Shown here in pieces: positions 53,170-64,000 of a DNA stretch of 64,000 bases. The stretch lies in NCBI RefSeq assembly GCF_963169125.1, contig NC_084793.1:225416360-225480359 (forward strand), given 5' to 3'. Source of the DNA: Humulus lupulus. Lineage: Eukaryota; Streptophyta; Magnoliopsida; Rosales; Cannabaceae. The translations under genes were made by a program, and so were the position numbers. A model generated the notes under the pieces. The model saw nothing but the letters and a program-made list of their open reading frames with translations. It was not told the origin of the DNA and made no database searches. Each line of letters starts with the position of its first letter. Position 1 is the stretch's first letter.

Positions 53170-54534
53170 TAACCAGGTTACCTTTCTCTTAGACCTCTTT
53201 ATTTATATGACTATATGTTGTTTTTATTTATTTTATAGTATAGTTTTTAACTTGAGTTATGGTGATAGAATAAGGTTTAACATGAAAATTATTTATTGGT
53301 TATGGTTTTTATAGTACAGTATGGTTTCTATGGTATAGTTAGAATAAAGTTTATAGTTTTATAACATAGTTTTACAATATAGTTTTGTGGATAGTTAATT
53401 TAGAATTATTGAGAGAATAAAATATTATTTTTTTATTAATATGGCCGAAATGTATAGATTAATTAGGGTTTATTTTATTTAATTAAGTATGAAAAATAAG
53501 ATAAGAGTCGTAAACTACTTAGGCCTGTTTTTGTGGGATTTAGTAGCAAGTAATTGCTTAATTAGATTTTTATATTATTTTAATAGTAGGTCCGAAATTA
53601 TTGATTTAAATTAGGTTTTTATTTTATTTGTTTAAGTAAGGAAATTAGTTAGAATTTCTTAACCATTTGGTGCTATTTTTGTGGACTTCGTTTAGCAACT
53701 AAGTGGATTTTTTTTTATATTATTTGTTATTATTTTAGTGTGGGCGAAATATGCATAGATATTTGGGGATTTGAATTTAAAAAAAAAATAGATTTGTGGT
53801 TAGAGAGATTATAGGAGGGAATTTAGGAGAGAATCAAGGGAGTTCTAGTGGAGTTAGTTTTTCCAAGAGCATATAAATAGAACCTATACCTTCTCATTTT
53901 TTTTTCTCACATTCACTCTTGCTTTCTCCTCTCTCACACGCATACACACACTCTCTCTCCCTCTTGTTGTCGTGTACCCACCACCCACATAAACCCTAGG
54001 CCGAGCTCTCATCATCACCATCACATCTTCATAATTTTCAAAACCCTAATAAACCCTAGTGTGGTCGTACCCCACCTAAACCCTAATTGCATCAAAGTTT
54101 CAAAGCCATAACCTTAATCACACACAACCGAACCCTAGTTTCCACAAGGCCACACGACCAAAGCCACTTTTTCTCATTGCCAAAACCATACAAGCATTTA
54201 AGGACCTAGGGTTTACTTCAAGATCAAGGTTGCGGTATAGTTAAGTTTTGATTTTGTTGTGAGATTTGGATCTATTAGTTTATATTTTGATGTTGGTATT
54301 ATGTTTATGAAATAAGGTTTTAAGCGAGATTAGTGTATAAAGGACTCAAGTATAGTTTCTGTGCACCACACTCAAGGTAAGGAAAATTAGGTACTGTAGA
54401 TGTTAGATATACTATTTCATATGGCTAACATTTCAGGTACATGGAAATGGTAAGGGTGGAGCACTAGCGCTCTGTTTTAGGCCGTGGAGGCACTGTTGTA
54501 TAGTGGATTGTGGAGATTTCCAACTATTATAGCT
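53170..54534 (+). other. Non-coding region with promoter-like and splice-like signals
   Basis: TATAAATAG at 53872-53880 is followed by a CT-rich leader (TTTCTCACATTCACTCTTGC), many AACCCTA words (53990-54220) and possible splice sites (CTCAAGGTAAGG at about 54372; CATTTCAGGTAC at about 54432). It has no convincing ORF. It may be part of a long LTR or a non-coding transcript start; the target of Tat element 3 is in it (TAGCT at 54530-54534). Confidence 0.4.
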
Positions 54535-55134
54535 TGTTGATCCCCAAATTGGTCAACGACACGGAGTCAGATAAACAATATAAAAGGAAATGAAAACCAG
54601 AAGAAATTCAAATGGAAAAGTAAATGACACAAACGATTTATAGTGGTTCGGCCCCAATTGGATGGTAATGACCTACATCCACTTAGTGTTATTCTTAATG
54701 TAGAGTCCCAATACTGTGATCAGTGAACTAGGGTTCAAGAGTTTCACAAGCCTTGGGAGAATTACAACTTCGGTGAATAATCACACTCTAATTTTCTCTC
54801 AGGATTCAAAGATCAAAAAGTCAAAAGTCCCTTTCCTTGAGCCCTTTGATTCTTATTTATAGGCTCAAGAAGGTTACATGTGCCAGTGGGCCTTAATTAC
54901 AATTAAGACTTGCGTATCTAGGCAATAAAAGAAATTACAATTAATGCATAATTATAGAACTGCATAAATAAGGGAAAGTATGCGACCAGACTGGTCGCAC
55001 ATAAGTATGATGCTTGTTAAACCAATAACTTTCTGGCTGATGGCCGAGCATGATATATTCATTTAAAGCCACCATGTGTATGTCACGCGTAGGTCAATCC
55101 CGCCACATCATCATGGGCCATTTTTGGGTAAACA
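54535..55134 (-). repeat. Tat element 3: 3' LTR (600 bp)
   Basis: Edges TGTTGATCCCCAAATTGG (left) and GGGTAAACA (right), i.e. TG..CA on both strands. A TATTTATAGGC box (about 54853-54863) is the TATA of U3 on the minus strand. The left flank TAGCT should reappear beyond the right edge of the window at the other LTR. Confidence 0.85.
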
Positions 55135-55147
55135 TTTGCCCCTCGAG
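55135..55147 (-). other. Polypurine tract of Tat element 3
   Basis: On the minus strand CTCGAGGGGCAAA, directly before the LTR start TGTTTACCC. Site where plus-strand DNA synthesis is primed. Confidence 0.8.
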
Positions 55148-55355
55148 TTTATTTTACTGCGACCAGCATAAAATAAACTTAAACAACCAACCTTTCATAT
55201 GCCTTGTCAAATCTGTCAGAGCCATCCATGCCTTCTCGAAAAAGGCAACCAATCATATCATTATAGTTTCCCAAAAAGTAGTTTGATGGCTGTTACGCTT
55301 ACCCATGCCTCGAAAAATCACCCCTCATGATTACCTCTGTAACTGTGCTTCAACC

Positions 55356-55527
55356 AATATATATAGCCCTTCATATTTACCTTTTACCTTTTACTTTCTA
55401 TCTTTTTCTCAAGAACACTGAAGAATAGAACCCTTCGAACCCAGAAGATCCAAACAATCCCAACGATCCACGGAGTTTTTGCCTAGCCATTCATCATCTT
55501 GGAAGTTTGCACTAATCTTTATCCAAG
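55356..55527 (+). promoter_or_regulatory. Promoter and leader exon of the antisense gene
   Basis: CCAAT at 55356-55360 runs into TATATATAG (55360-55368), outside the LTR and facing pol. Transcription would start at about 55390-55400. The leader exon ends ..TTATCCAA before GTAAGTTTC at 55527. The acceptor is TCTGTTCGCAG at 55999, seven bases before the ATG at 56006. The inference rests on these signals only; no transcript is known to me. Confidence 0.6.
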
Positions 55528-56005
55528 TAAGTTTCTCGAACTTCTCCGTCGTCAGACTGCCATGCAATATTTAATTTATGGTTTGTTTCGGACTTTGAGT
55601 TTCTGAATGTTCTTGAAAAATCAATTTGGGGTAAATGGGTATGTAGGTCTGAGGATGATAGGATAAGAAAATAACACTATATGAGGCTTAGGAATCAGTT
55701 TAGGAGTTTGGATTATTGATTTAGGGCATAAAATCGAAGTAAAAATTAAAATTTTTTAAGCATGTAGAAAAAACTGGGTTTTTCCCACCCTTTCAGAGTT
55801 AAGAAGTTTTTCCTGAAAAACTTTTCACTTCTGCTTTTTAATCCGTTTTCCAAACTGTTCGCATATAATTTAGTGTTTTTGTGAGAATGTTGCTGGTCGT
55901 ATAAAAGCTTAACTTTTATACACGAGCAACGTTATTCCAACTTTTCCACTTTCTTGGTCTATTTGCCGTAGATTCTCATCTTCCCTTCTCTGTTCGCAGA
56001 TTTTC

Positions 56006-58725
56006 ATGCACGACCCGTGGGGAGGTGAGAGGTCGATCGACGACGACTTGCTCACGCATTTACTCGAAGATCAGGAACAACCTTCGCTACTAATCCAAGA
56101 AATTCCCTTTTCTGATAACCCTTCAAATAGACCCTCGACCAGTCCAACAAACATGGGTTGAGTAAAATCCATTGCTCGAAAGAAAAAGAAAACAACCACC
56201 CCTCCTGCCAAACAGCCTGCTCCTCGGGCTGAAAATCCTTTGACCAACCCTCAACCTAAAAGTACTACTAAGCCAGGAATCCAAACAAAAGCCCAACCTC
56301 GGGACGTCCTTCGAACAGAGGTCGAATGGTACGTGGTACCTCCTAGCAACATTACAGCTAGGATGGTGGGAAATTATCTCAAGAAGTACGTACTTCCTGG
56401 GATAACCTTAATTAAGCCTACAATCGGCCAGCGGGCAAACCTGCCTGGGGGCGCCTTCAGCACCTGGTCGAGATACCACATTGAGGCAGGGGCAACCTTG
56501 CCTCTTCATCCGTTTTTTCAGGGGGTGGCCAACTATTTCAAGGTTTCTCCCTTCCAAATTACCCCAAACAGATATAGAGGGCTTTCTGCTCTTTATATCC
56601 TGTATAGCCATAAGAAGTGGCCCATTCTTACGCCACATGAGATCAATTATTTGTTTGATCTCAAGTCCAACCTCAATCACAACAACACGGGGTTCTTCCA
56701 CTTTTACCACCAGGAATCTGCCTGCACTTTCCTGAGTGAGATCACCCACAAGTCCAACATGGGAAAGTACTTCTAGGAGTACTTTTTAACACCGAATTTG
56801 GTCGCCAAAAATCTAGCCTTCATTGAAGGAGGTAAATTATTTATTCCCTGGTCGCTTAATTTCCTTTAGCTTTTCTGCACATTCCTTAGAACTTCGGTGT
56901 CATTTAGGTCCGTGGCGTTGACCAACTCCTACTCTAGAGATGGAGTTACGAGCAGCATCCATGGCCAGCGTGACCGACATAGAAAAAAGTGTCAAAGAGC
57001 TAGTCACGGAGAACAATCTATGGCTGGTTGGCCTTTTGGCGCCTCACCAGGATGTGAGGGAATCAACTGCGAGGAGTGCTACTGGTGGAGGAGTTCCCGA
57101 GCAACACCAAGATCTGTCACAACCTCCGAGGAGGAGGACAATGAGAGTGACCATCAGGGAACCCTCCAGCACCCCACGAGCAGCTGTTGCCCCTGCTCCA
57201 CCAGGAAAGGGAAAGCAGAAGGAATCTGAACACCCCGAGCCTATTCTTGAATCTTCAGATGAGAACGGTACTGACTTCTCACTCTTAGACAATTTTCCCA
57301 TTCCCTGTCATTTATTTGACGGGGATGACAACTTTAAATACATGCCTAATGTAAATTCAAACTTCTTCAAGGAAGTGAGTGAGTGTAGCAGTAGTACAAT
57401 AAATAATGTAGCGACCAGTAGTTGTAGCTCGAGTATTGCACTTGTAATTTTTTTTATCTTATTTCCTTGATTTAGTAAGTATCTTCATCTATATTGCCTG
57501 ATCGTTCATTTCTATTTTGTAGTCATGTCAGCTGAAGATCTGTTCGACCTGTACAACGAACTTGAACCCGCCGCTCCTCCGAGCAAGAAAAAAGGGAGTA
57601 GGCAACACCACGGAGAGAGCAGCAGCAACCCTCTGACAAAAAAGGTTCGGACTGCGGATCCTCCAATGCCAGCTCCTTCCAAGGAAACAACACCTCCTCC
57701 AGCTCCCATCGACCGAACGTCTCCGCCAGCCCCTGTCAACCAGACACATCCTCCAGCGCCTGTTAACCAACCTCCTCCAGCTCTTGCTGACCAGACACCT
57801 CCTGATCAGACAGGAGAAGATTTGACAAACATTGTGCTTAGTTCGGCCAAGGATACACTGACTAAGCTATCGAGGCACCGATGCAGCCGAGAGGCCATCA
57901 TCGGTACCGACTCCATGGAGGTCGACCAGATCATTAACCGCGCGCTTAACGAAGTGCTCAGCGTAAGTTTCCATTTACTGCTGAGCTTTATTTATTTATC
58001 TTGTCATTTTATTTCTACTAACAGTTTTACCTTCTTGTTGATCGCAGGGAGTTCTAACCATGAGCGCTAGCTGGCGTCGCTTGGGAGCCCTGACTGCTCA
58101 ATATGAGAAGAGACTTGGTGAGCAGCTTAAGGCATCCGAGGACAGACATGCTGAGGAGCTTGAAGCGTCCAAGGCCAGACACGCTGAGGCGCTTAAGATG
58201 GCTGAGGCAAAATACACCAAGCAGCTCGAGGCAGCCAAGAAGAAAAACGCTGAGCTGCTCAAACAGAAGGGTAAGCTGGTCGAAGAGCTGAAACAGCACC
58301 AGGCTACTTTGATCAAAGCCATCAAAACTAAAGAGAAGTACAAGGAGGCTTCTTTGCTTAATTTTAAGGAAGCCTCTAAGCTTCAAGATGATCTGGTCAT
58401 CAGAAGAAAGGAGACTGAGAGGTTGGAGGAATGCGTCAAAGAGCTCGAGGAGACCAATGCCAGTAACCTGGAGAGGTACAAGGGGGCCACTTTCAGATGC
58501 TTTTATATGTTCTGGAAGCATAACCACAAGGTGGACTTCAGCTATCTCTCAGAGCGTATGAGGCAGACTGAGATAAACAGGTGCCTGGCCCGCCTTGAAG
58601 AGGAAGAGCGAGTGAGAGTTCCAGGATCCCCTGAAATCTCTTTGGCTACGGGCATCAAGGGCGTAGATGAGGAAATTGGGGCCTCCGTCGACCAGCAAAC
58701 TCCTCAAGATCCTCCGGCTTCATAA
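56006..58725 (+). pseudogene. Spliced antisense gene of Tat element 3 (Transposase_28-like plus coiled coil)
   Basis: Coding exons 56006-56831, 56908-57378, 57523-57962 and 58048-58725 join in phase to 805 codons; introns are GT..AG. Exon 1 has a Lys/Pro basic stretch and, at residues about 85-255, the block TEVEWYVVPPSNITARMVGN, RYHIEAGATLPLHPFFQGVA, NRYRGLSALYILYSHKKWPI and EINYLFDLKSNL, as in proteins annotated in plants as gypsy-type transposon protein. The next exons are acidic and Pro-rich (APIDRTSPPAPVNQTHPP); the last is a coiled coil (EKRLGEQLKASEDRHAEELE). Three in-frame stops (TGA 56159, TAG about 56774, TGA 56919) disable it. It lies opposite pol, 675 bp beyond integrase. Function unknown. 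Confidence 0.78.
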
Positions 58726-59399
58726 TATTTTTTTTGTAATTTGGGACACACGGACCTCGGTTCGTAGTGTCAAGACAATATAACCTTTGCTGCACGGGCA
58801 ACTTTTTCTTTTAAACAAAGAATTACATCCGAGCGGTAACTGCTCGCGGTGTAAAACAATTTACTTTTAATATTTGGATATTATAATACTTGTAATATAT
58901 TACAACATCCTATCCGCATGACTGAGCTTAGCATAGTACTTTTGTTTGATTTAACAAAATTTTGAAAAATACTCTAAGTACTGTAGCATGCTTTTACTTA
59001 AATTGCTCGTGTGTTTATATATACTTGTCGATATGGTTTGCTTGCTAGATACCTTATATGTCCCCCAAGTGATTGAGGAGCTTTAGGTCCTCGGTCACTT
59101 GCCTTGACCAAGACCTGTTCGAACATTACTGCTCGTAATAGACATTTATAACAAATGATAATATAGCAAAACAACACACGTAATGAGCAAATACTTGTAA
59201 TAAATACAATAGTTGGCAAGATTGACTGGCTGCGTACAATCCCTTTTATTTCTCATAATAAATGGACAATCGTGTCTATACGAGTGATCAAAAATATGAT
59301 CTTACACTTATAAGCAATCAGTCACAAGATTGACTAACCCTTGTTCATAAACTTGTAAAAAGTAAAATTGATACAAGCCAATTCTTTAAGAATAATTGT
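58726..59399. other. Spacer between antisense gene and integrase end
   Basis: AT-rich 3' UTR-like sequence for the two convergent genes. No ORF and no tandem array, unlike the repeat-rich spacer of Tat element 2. Confidence 0.5.
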
Positions 59400-60290
59400 T
59401 TATTGATAGTACTTGTGCATGTGTTCTCCATTCCAATAGTGAGGAATGAGATCTCCATTTAAGCGAGTAAGTTTATAAGTGCCTGGATGGAGGACTTCTT
59501 CGATTTGGTACGGTCCTTCCCAATTAGGTCCAAGTACTCATGCAGATTGATCGCGGGTGTTAAGGAAAACTCTTCTAAGTACTAGATCTCCTACATTAAA
59601 CTTTCTTTCGCATACTTTAGAGTTAAAATACCGGGCGACCTTTTGCTAGGTTGCTACTCGGAGTTGGGCTTGCTCGCGCCTTTCATCGACTAAATCCAAA
59701 GATTCCATCAATAACTGGCTATTAGTGTCTTGATCGTATGCCATCCTTCGATGTGATGGTGGATCTAATTCAACAAGAAACATAGCCTCATATCCATAAG
59801 CCAAGGAAAATGGAGTATGGCCTGTTGCTGTTCGATGCGACGTTCTATATGACCAGAGGACTTCAAGCAACAGCTCTGGCCATGTCCCCTTTGCTTCTTC
59901 AAGCCTTTTCTTCAGAGTACCTTTTAGTGTCTTGTTGATAGCCTCAACTTGTCCATTTTCCTGCGGATGAGCTACTGAAGAAAAGCTTTTGATAATCCCA
60001 TGCAATTCGCAAAAATCCGTGAACAGATCACTATCAAATTGCGTGTCGTTGTCTGAGAAAATTTTTCTTGGCAATTCGTAGCGACACACTATGTTCTTGA
60101 TTACAAAATCCAGCACTTTCTTGGTCGTTATGGTTGCCAGTGGCTCAGCTTCAGCCCACTTTATGAAGTAGTCAACGGCTACCACGACATATTTGACGTT
60201 GCCTTTTCCTGTGGGCAAAGACCCAATCAAATCTATTCCCCACACTGTGAATGGCCATGAGCTTTGCATCTGCTTCAGCTCAATAGGGGC
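59400..60290 (-). pseudogene. Tat element 3: integrase
   Basis: SSWPFTVWGIDLIGSLPTGK (first catalytic Asp), KIFSDNDTQFDSDLFTDFCE (second Asp), VAHPQENGQVEAINKTLK (catalytic Glu) are all present, with ELLLEVLWSYRTSHRTATGHTP after them: a full DDE core over 207 codons without a stop (59646-60269). The C-terminal part ([43 protein letters not shown]) runs to TAA at 59400-59402 with one stop near 59540 (QSA*VLGP). This is the best-preserved integrase in the window. Confidence 0.93.
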
Positions 60291-60788
60291 TGCTCATGGC
60301 ATCTTGGAGAATCTCTGACACTTGTCACATTTTTGAACAAAGTTCAATGAGTCTTCATTCATTGTTGGACAGAAGTACCCTTGCCTTAGGATTTTTTTTT
60401 ATAAACTCTGCCCCCCAGCGTGATCCCCGCAGAAACCTTCATGGACTTCTCGCATTAATTCTTTGGCCTTTTCTTTAGAGACAAACCTTAGGAATGGCAT
60501 TGAGTACCCTCTTCTCTATAAAATTTCTTCGACTAGGATAAATCGAGTGGATTGCCTCTGGAGGGCTCTTGCTTTGTTTTTGTCTGTCGGCAGCACTCCG
60601 TGCATTAAGTACTCAATGAAGGGTGCCATCCACGTATCTGCTGCCTAAATTACCAGAGAGGTTTCTTCTGCTTTGATGCTTGGTGCGGACAGCCGTTCAA
60701 CAAGCACTATATTCAGGGTGTCAGCATCCTTTGCACTTGCTAATTTGGCCAAAGCATCAGCGTTTGAGTTCTGGTCGCAAGGTACTTG
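60291..60788 (-). pseudogene. Tat element 3: integrase zinc-binding region and linker
   Basis: Short minus-strand pieces such as KNVTSVRD-like and CDKCQRFS remain, equivalent to the HHCC domain and to the linker after the second RNase H. A poly-T run at 60391-60399 has probably shifted the frame. No long open frame. Confidence 0.55.
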
Positions 60789-61130
60789 CTAGAGAGTGTA
60801 TTTTTCAAATTGCGCCAACAAATCCTTTGCTTTGTTCAAGTAAGCAACCATCTTCAGACTTTGGGCTTGATATTCTCCAGTAATTTGATTAACCACCAAC
60901 TGGGAGTCACTATAGATTTCAAGTGACTTTATGTTCATGTCCCTGGCTAATCGTAAACCTGCGAGCAGCGCTTCATACTCGGCTTCATTATTGGACATTG
61001 TGAAGTTGAACCTGATTGCGCAGTGGAATCAATGTTCTTCATGCGTTACCAAAACCACTTCAGCTCCAGCGTGGTGCTCGTTAGAAGAGCCGTCTGTAAA
61101 CAACTTCCCAGAGGGAGTTTGGCTTTGAGG
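60789..61130 (-). pseudogene. Tat element 3: second (archaeal-type) RNase H
   Basis: LFTDGSSNE (about 61085; catalytic Asp), [19 protein letters not shown] (catalytic Glu) and [20 protein letters not shown] (catalytic Asp) match the RVT_3 fold. A stop lies at about 61029 between the first two blocks. Same domain as 14966-15319. Confidence 0.88.
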
Positions 61131-61616
61131 CTCGGGCTCTTCTATATGTTCACTGTCTGTAAGCCTAGTGAGCTCTGCGACAAAGTCTACTAATGCTTAT
61201 CCTTTTATTGCTGTTCGTGGTGAGTAAGAAATATCAAACTGGCCAAGTTCAACTGCCCATTTCAATAATCGACCAGTAGCTTCTGGCTTTTGCAGAACTT
61301 GCCATAAGGGCTAGTTGGTTAGTACTATGATGGGGTGAGCTTGAAAGTATGGCCACAACTTTCTGGAGGCTAAGATCAAGCAATAGGCTAATTTTTCAAT
61401 GGGCGGATACCGCAGTTTTGCTCCTATTAGCCTTTTGCTTAAATAATATACAACTTTTTGCACATTTTCCTCCTCTCTTACCAAGACTGCACTAGCAGCG
61501 TATTCTGTGACCGCCAAATAGATGAACAAAGTTTCCTTTTTAACTGGCTTAGATAGAATTGGTGGCTGCGACATATGAGACTTTAAATCCTGGAAAGCCT
61601 GCTCGCACTCCTCTGT
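61131..61616 (-). pseudogene. Tat element 3: first RNase H
   Basis: PPILSKPVKKETLFIYLAVTEYAASAVLV, VQKVVYYLSKRLIGAKLRYPPIEKLAYCLILASRKL and FQAHPIIVLTN are the RT-linked RNase H of gypsy pol. The following PL.QVLQKPEATGRLLKWAVELGQFDIS block (61225-61315) is in the same region, after a stop at 61310. The Leu in FIYLAV replaces the usual catalytic Asp neighbourhood (YLA.S/T). Confidence 0.85.
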
Positions 61617-62576
61617 TCACTCGAATTTCTTATTGCCTCTAAGTAGATTAAAAAATGGGACGCACTTGTCCGTTGAGTTGGAGATAAATCTATTTAGAGC
61701 GGCTATCCTCCCGATTAAACTTTGAACATCTTTTATCTTTGTTGGTGATTTCATATCGACCAGGGCCTTGATCTTTTCGGGATTTGCTTCAATACCGCGT
61801 GAGTTCACTATAAATCCGAAAAATTTCCTTGATCTAACTCCGAAGGAACACTTGAGGGGATTCAGCTTCATCTGATATTTGTTCAAGATGTTGAAGCACT
61901 CTTGCAGGTCCCATACGTGTTCTTCTGCCTTCTTCGACTTAACCAGCATGTCATCAACATATACTTCCATGTTTGTACTGATAAGCTCTTTGAACATGTG
62001 ATTGACTAATCGCTGGTAAGTCGCACCACTGTTTTTCAAACCGAAGGGCATTACTTTGTAACAATAAAGCCCTGTATCGGTCCAAAAGCTAGTGTGATCC
62101 TCATCAGGTGGGTGCATACTGATCTGATTGTACCCAGAGTATGCATCCATGAATGATAGGATCTCGTGCCCTGAAGTGGCATCGACCAGCTAATCGATCC
62201 TTGGGAGCGGGAAACAATCTTTTGGGCAGGCTTTATTAAGGTCCATAAAATCCACGCATGTTCTCCATTTGACATTCGGCTTGCGTACTAGTACGAGATT
62301 AGAAACCCACGATGGATAAAACGCTACCCTGATGAATCCGTTCCCCTTTAGCTTCTAGACTTCTTCCTTTAAAGATTTTGATCCATCTTTGTCGAGCAGC
62401 CTTAGTTTCTGTTGTACTGGTGGAAAACTTCTATCTATGTTCAGGACATGGCTGATAACTGCTGGGTCAATTCCAACCATATCTTTATGCAACCAGGCAA
62501 AGACTTCCTGGTTTTTCTTCAAAAATTCCACCAGCTTTTGTTTTGTTGTTGTCTCTAAGTTTTTTCTGACTTTCAC
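61617..62576 (-). pseudogene. Tat element 3: reverse transcriptase
   Basis: FAWLHKDMVGIDPAVISHVLNID (62355-62576), then a segment with LVRKPNVKWRTCVDFMDLNKACPKDCFPLPRID (about 62190-62290), MDAYSGYNQISMHPPDEDHTSF (first catalytic Asp), CYKVMPFGLKNSGATYQRLV, EVYVDDMLVKSKKAEEH (catalytic VDD) and MKLNPLKCSFGVRSRKFFGF. 177 codons (61617-62150) are open. Breaks lie near 62186 and 62355. Confidence 0.93.
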
Positions 62577-62696
62577 AACCCTGGTCAGATCTTTCCCATT
62601 GAGTTGGACCTCCTCGAGGTCCTCGATTGGTTCTACTTCCTCATCAAAATCCCCAAAGCGAGGATCTAAATCCCTATCCTCACTTTGGGCAACACC

Positions 62697-63466
62697 CTAT
62701 TTGGTGACGCACTCACCCGGTTGGGCTTGTATTTCATCGGCCAACAACAACTCTTTTTCAGCGACTTCCCTCGATCTACCTTTCTTCACCTTAGTAATTG
62801 AGGAATTATAGAATTCCCTCACTTCTCGTTGGTTCCCCAACACGCATCCTACCCCCGCGTCAGTTGGGAACTTCATGGCGAGGTGCCAGACCGAGGTTAC
62901 AGCTCGTAGGTCAACTAGAATGGGTCTTCCAATCACAACATTGTACGCGGAAGGACAATCAACTACTTTAAAAGTAGTGAGTAATGTCCTGTTCGCAGGT
63001 GCAGTCCCTACTGTAACCAGAATCCTAATCGACCTTGTTGGCCGAGCCCTTCGCCAGAAAAACCATAAATGGTTTGGTTGCATGGCTCTAGGTCCTTTAC
63101 TAACAATTTCATTCTCTCTAATGAAGATTTGTACAAGATATTCACTGAGCTCCCTATGTCAACTAACACCCTCTTAACCATCATGTTGGCTATCTGGACG
63201 TCCACGACCAGAGGGTTCGAATGAGGGAATCGGACATGCTGAGCGTTAAGCTCAGAGAAAGTAATTAGCTCTTCCTTTGTTCGACCTTTTTTGGGAGATC
63301 GTTCCTCCACATTCAACATTTTGATGTTCTGGTCATGGCGTAAGGTCCGAGCGTATCGTTCCCTTACCTTTTCCATTGCCATTGGGTTTATCTGACCTGT
63401 TGGCGGCTCTAGCAGGATCTTCTTTTGGTCCCTTGTCTTTTGCAGGCGACTTCCCTTCATTGGCAA
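62697..63466 (-). pseudogene. Tat element 3: aspartic protease
   Basis: ITFSELNAQHVRFPHSNPLVVDVQIANMMVKRVLVDIGSSVNILYKSSLERM includes the active-site triad D-I-G (63160-63175), then a shift near 63050. The second half is TFKVVDCPSAYNVVIGRPILVDLRAVTSVWHLAMKFPT (62870-62960). It cuts the polyprotein. The linker to reverse transcriptase (about 62577-62696) is acidic, with a stop at 62698. Confidence 0.88.
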
Positions 63467-64000
63467 TCACCTCTTCGAGCTTAATGTACCGGTTTGCTCG
63501 ATCAAGGAATTCCTGAGTACTTTTTACCTTATTCTTCCTTAAACTATTCCAGAGGGGAGAGTGGCACCTCATTCCAGTAGTAAGGGCCATCATTTTCCCT
63601 TCATCGCCAACTGTTTTTGCTCCAGCTGCTGCTCGCATAAAATGCTGGACGTACTCCTTTAAGGATTCTCCCTCATTCTGGCGTATTTCAACCAGCTGGT
63701 TGGCTTCAGTTGGGTGAACACGACCAGCATAGAACTGCCCGTAGAATTCTTTCACGAACATTTCCCATGACACTATGCTGGCAGGAGGGAGTTTAAAAAA
63801 CCACTCCTGAGTGGTGTCAGATAGGGTGGCCGGAAAGATCCTGCAGCGAGCATCATCTGACACCTTCTGGATGTTCATTTGTATCTTGAACTTATTTACG
63901 TGAGAAACTGGGTCCCCATATATCTATCGAAGTTGGGCAATATCGGCATCTTAAACTTGCTGGGGGTTTCTGCCTCTACTATTCTTTGTATGAATGGAGT
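63467..64000 (-). pseudogene. Tat element 3: gag (partial at window edge)
   Basis: NIQKVSDDARCRIFPATLSD, QEWFFKLPPASIVSWEMFVKEF, RVHPTEANQLVEIRQNEGES, EYVQHFMRAA and FLDRANRYIKLEEVIANEGK are the Retrotrans_gag capsid. A basic Lys/Gly/Asn tail (about 63340-63430) follows. A frame change near 63915 separates an upstream piece (AETPSKFKMPILPNFDR) near 63950. The N-terminus lies outside the window. Confidence 0.9.

Larger units (their letters stand above)
54535..64000 (-). mobile_element. Ty3/gypsy Tat-lineage element 3, minus strand, runs off the window
   Basis: Minus-strand order from the right: gag, protease, reverse transcriptase, RNase H, archaeal-type RNase H, integrase (ends 59400), spacer, antisense gene (plus strand), polypurine tract, 3' LTR (54535-55134). 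The 5' LTR and gag start lie beyond 64000. Dual RNase H plus an antisense gene downstream of pol marks the Tat lineage. Stops and shifts affect most pol domains. Confidence 0.92.

Noticed and set aside
58054..58527. Minus-strand Leu-rich frame resembling a leucine-rich repeat or membrane protein
   Set aside because: It is the shadow of the coiled-coil exon of the antisense gene (58048-58725).

Overview
The window is plant nuclear DNA, from a eudicot judging by the families present. It has spliceosomal introns with GT..AG borders, TATA boxes, plant L1-type LINEs, Ty3/gypsy elements of the Tat type, a Mutator-like element carrying a Ulp1 protease, a CACTA element and many MITEs. The species cannot be named from the sequence alone. 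No bacterial or organellar features, rRNA, tRNA or CRISPR arrays were seen.

Only one ordinary host gene is supported: a complete six-coding-exon gene on the minus strand (26303-28310) for the RNA polymerase II subunit RPB4 (NRPB4), with a TATA box and a 5'-UTR intron. Almost everything else is transposable-element DNA in nests.

Layout: (1) 1-386, MITE copies. (2) 1553-11056, an eroded plus-strand gypsy element (leader, gag, zinc-finger-like segment, protease), split in gag by a LINE (3139-8898) that is itself split by a solo LTR (3369-5619). (3) 11060-20530, a minus-strand Tat element with dual RNase H, a plus-strand coiled-coil ORF and a tandem-repeat 3' spacer. (4) 20540-25195, a second LINE, split by another solo LTR (21135-23505) of the same family. 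(5) 26303-28620, NRPB4. (6) 29146-41694, a 12.5-kb Mutator-like element with 114-bp terminal inverted repeats and two convergent genes (DUF1985-Ulp1 protease, and MURA transposase). Its introns and UTRs are full of TCGAT-type repeats, and MURA is split by a 4,626-bp CACTA element carrying three exons of an auxin response factor. (7) 41695-46330, MITEs, a Helitron-like repeat and AT-rich DNA. (8) 46330-49731, the 3' end of a plus-strand Tat element. (9) 49750-52350, two Helitron-like repeats and a solo LTR. (10) 52716-53169, a PIF/Harbinger transposase remnant. (11) 54535-64000, a minus-strand Tat element running off the right edge.

The most interesting system is the antisense gene inside that last Tat element. 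It lies on the plus strand between the 3' LTR and pol, has its own CAAT/TATA region, a leader intron and three further introns, and its exons join in phase into about 804 codons. It is broken only by three stop codons. Related antisense ORFs are recognisable in the two other Tat copies. Almost all element genes here carry stops or frameshifts, so the window is mainly a record of past insertion, LTR recombination and cytosine decay around one conserved gene.
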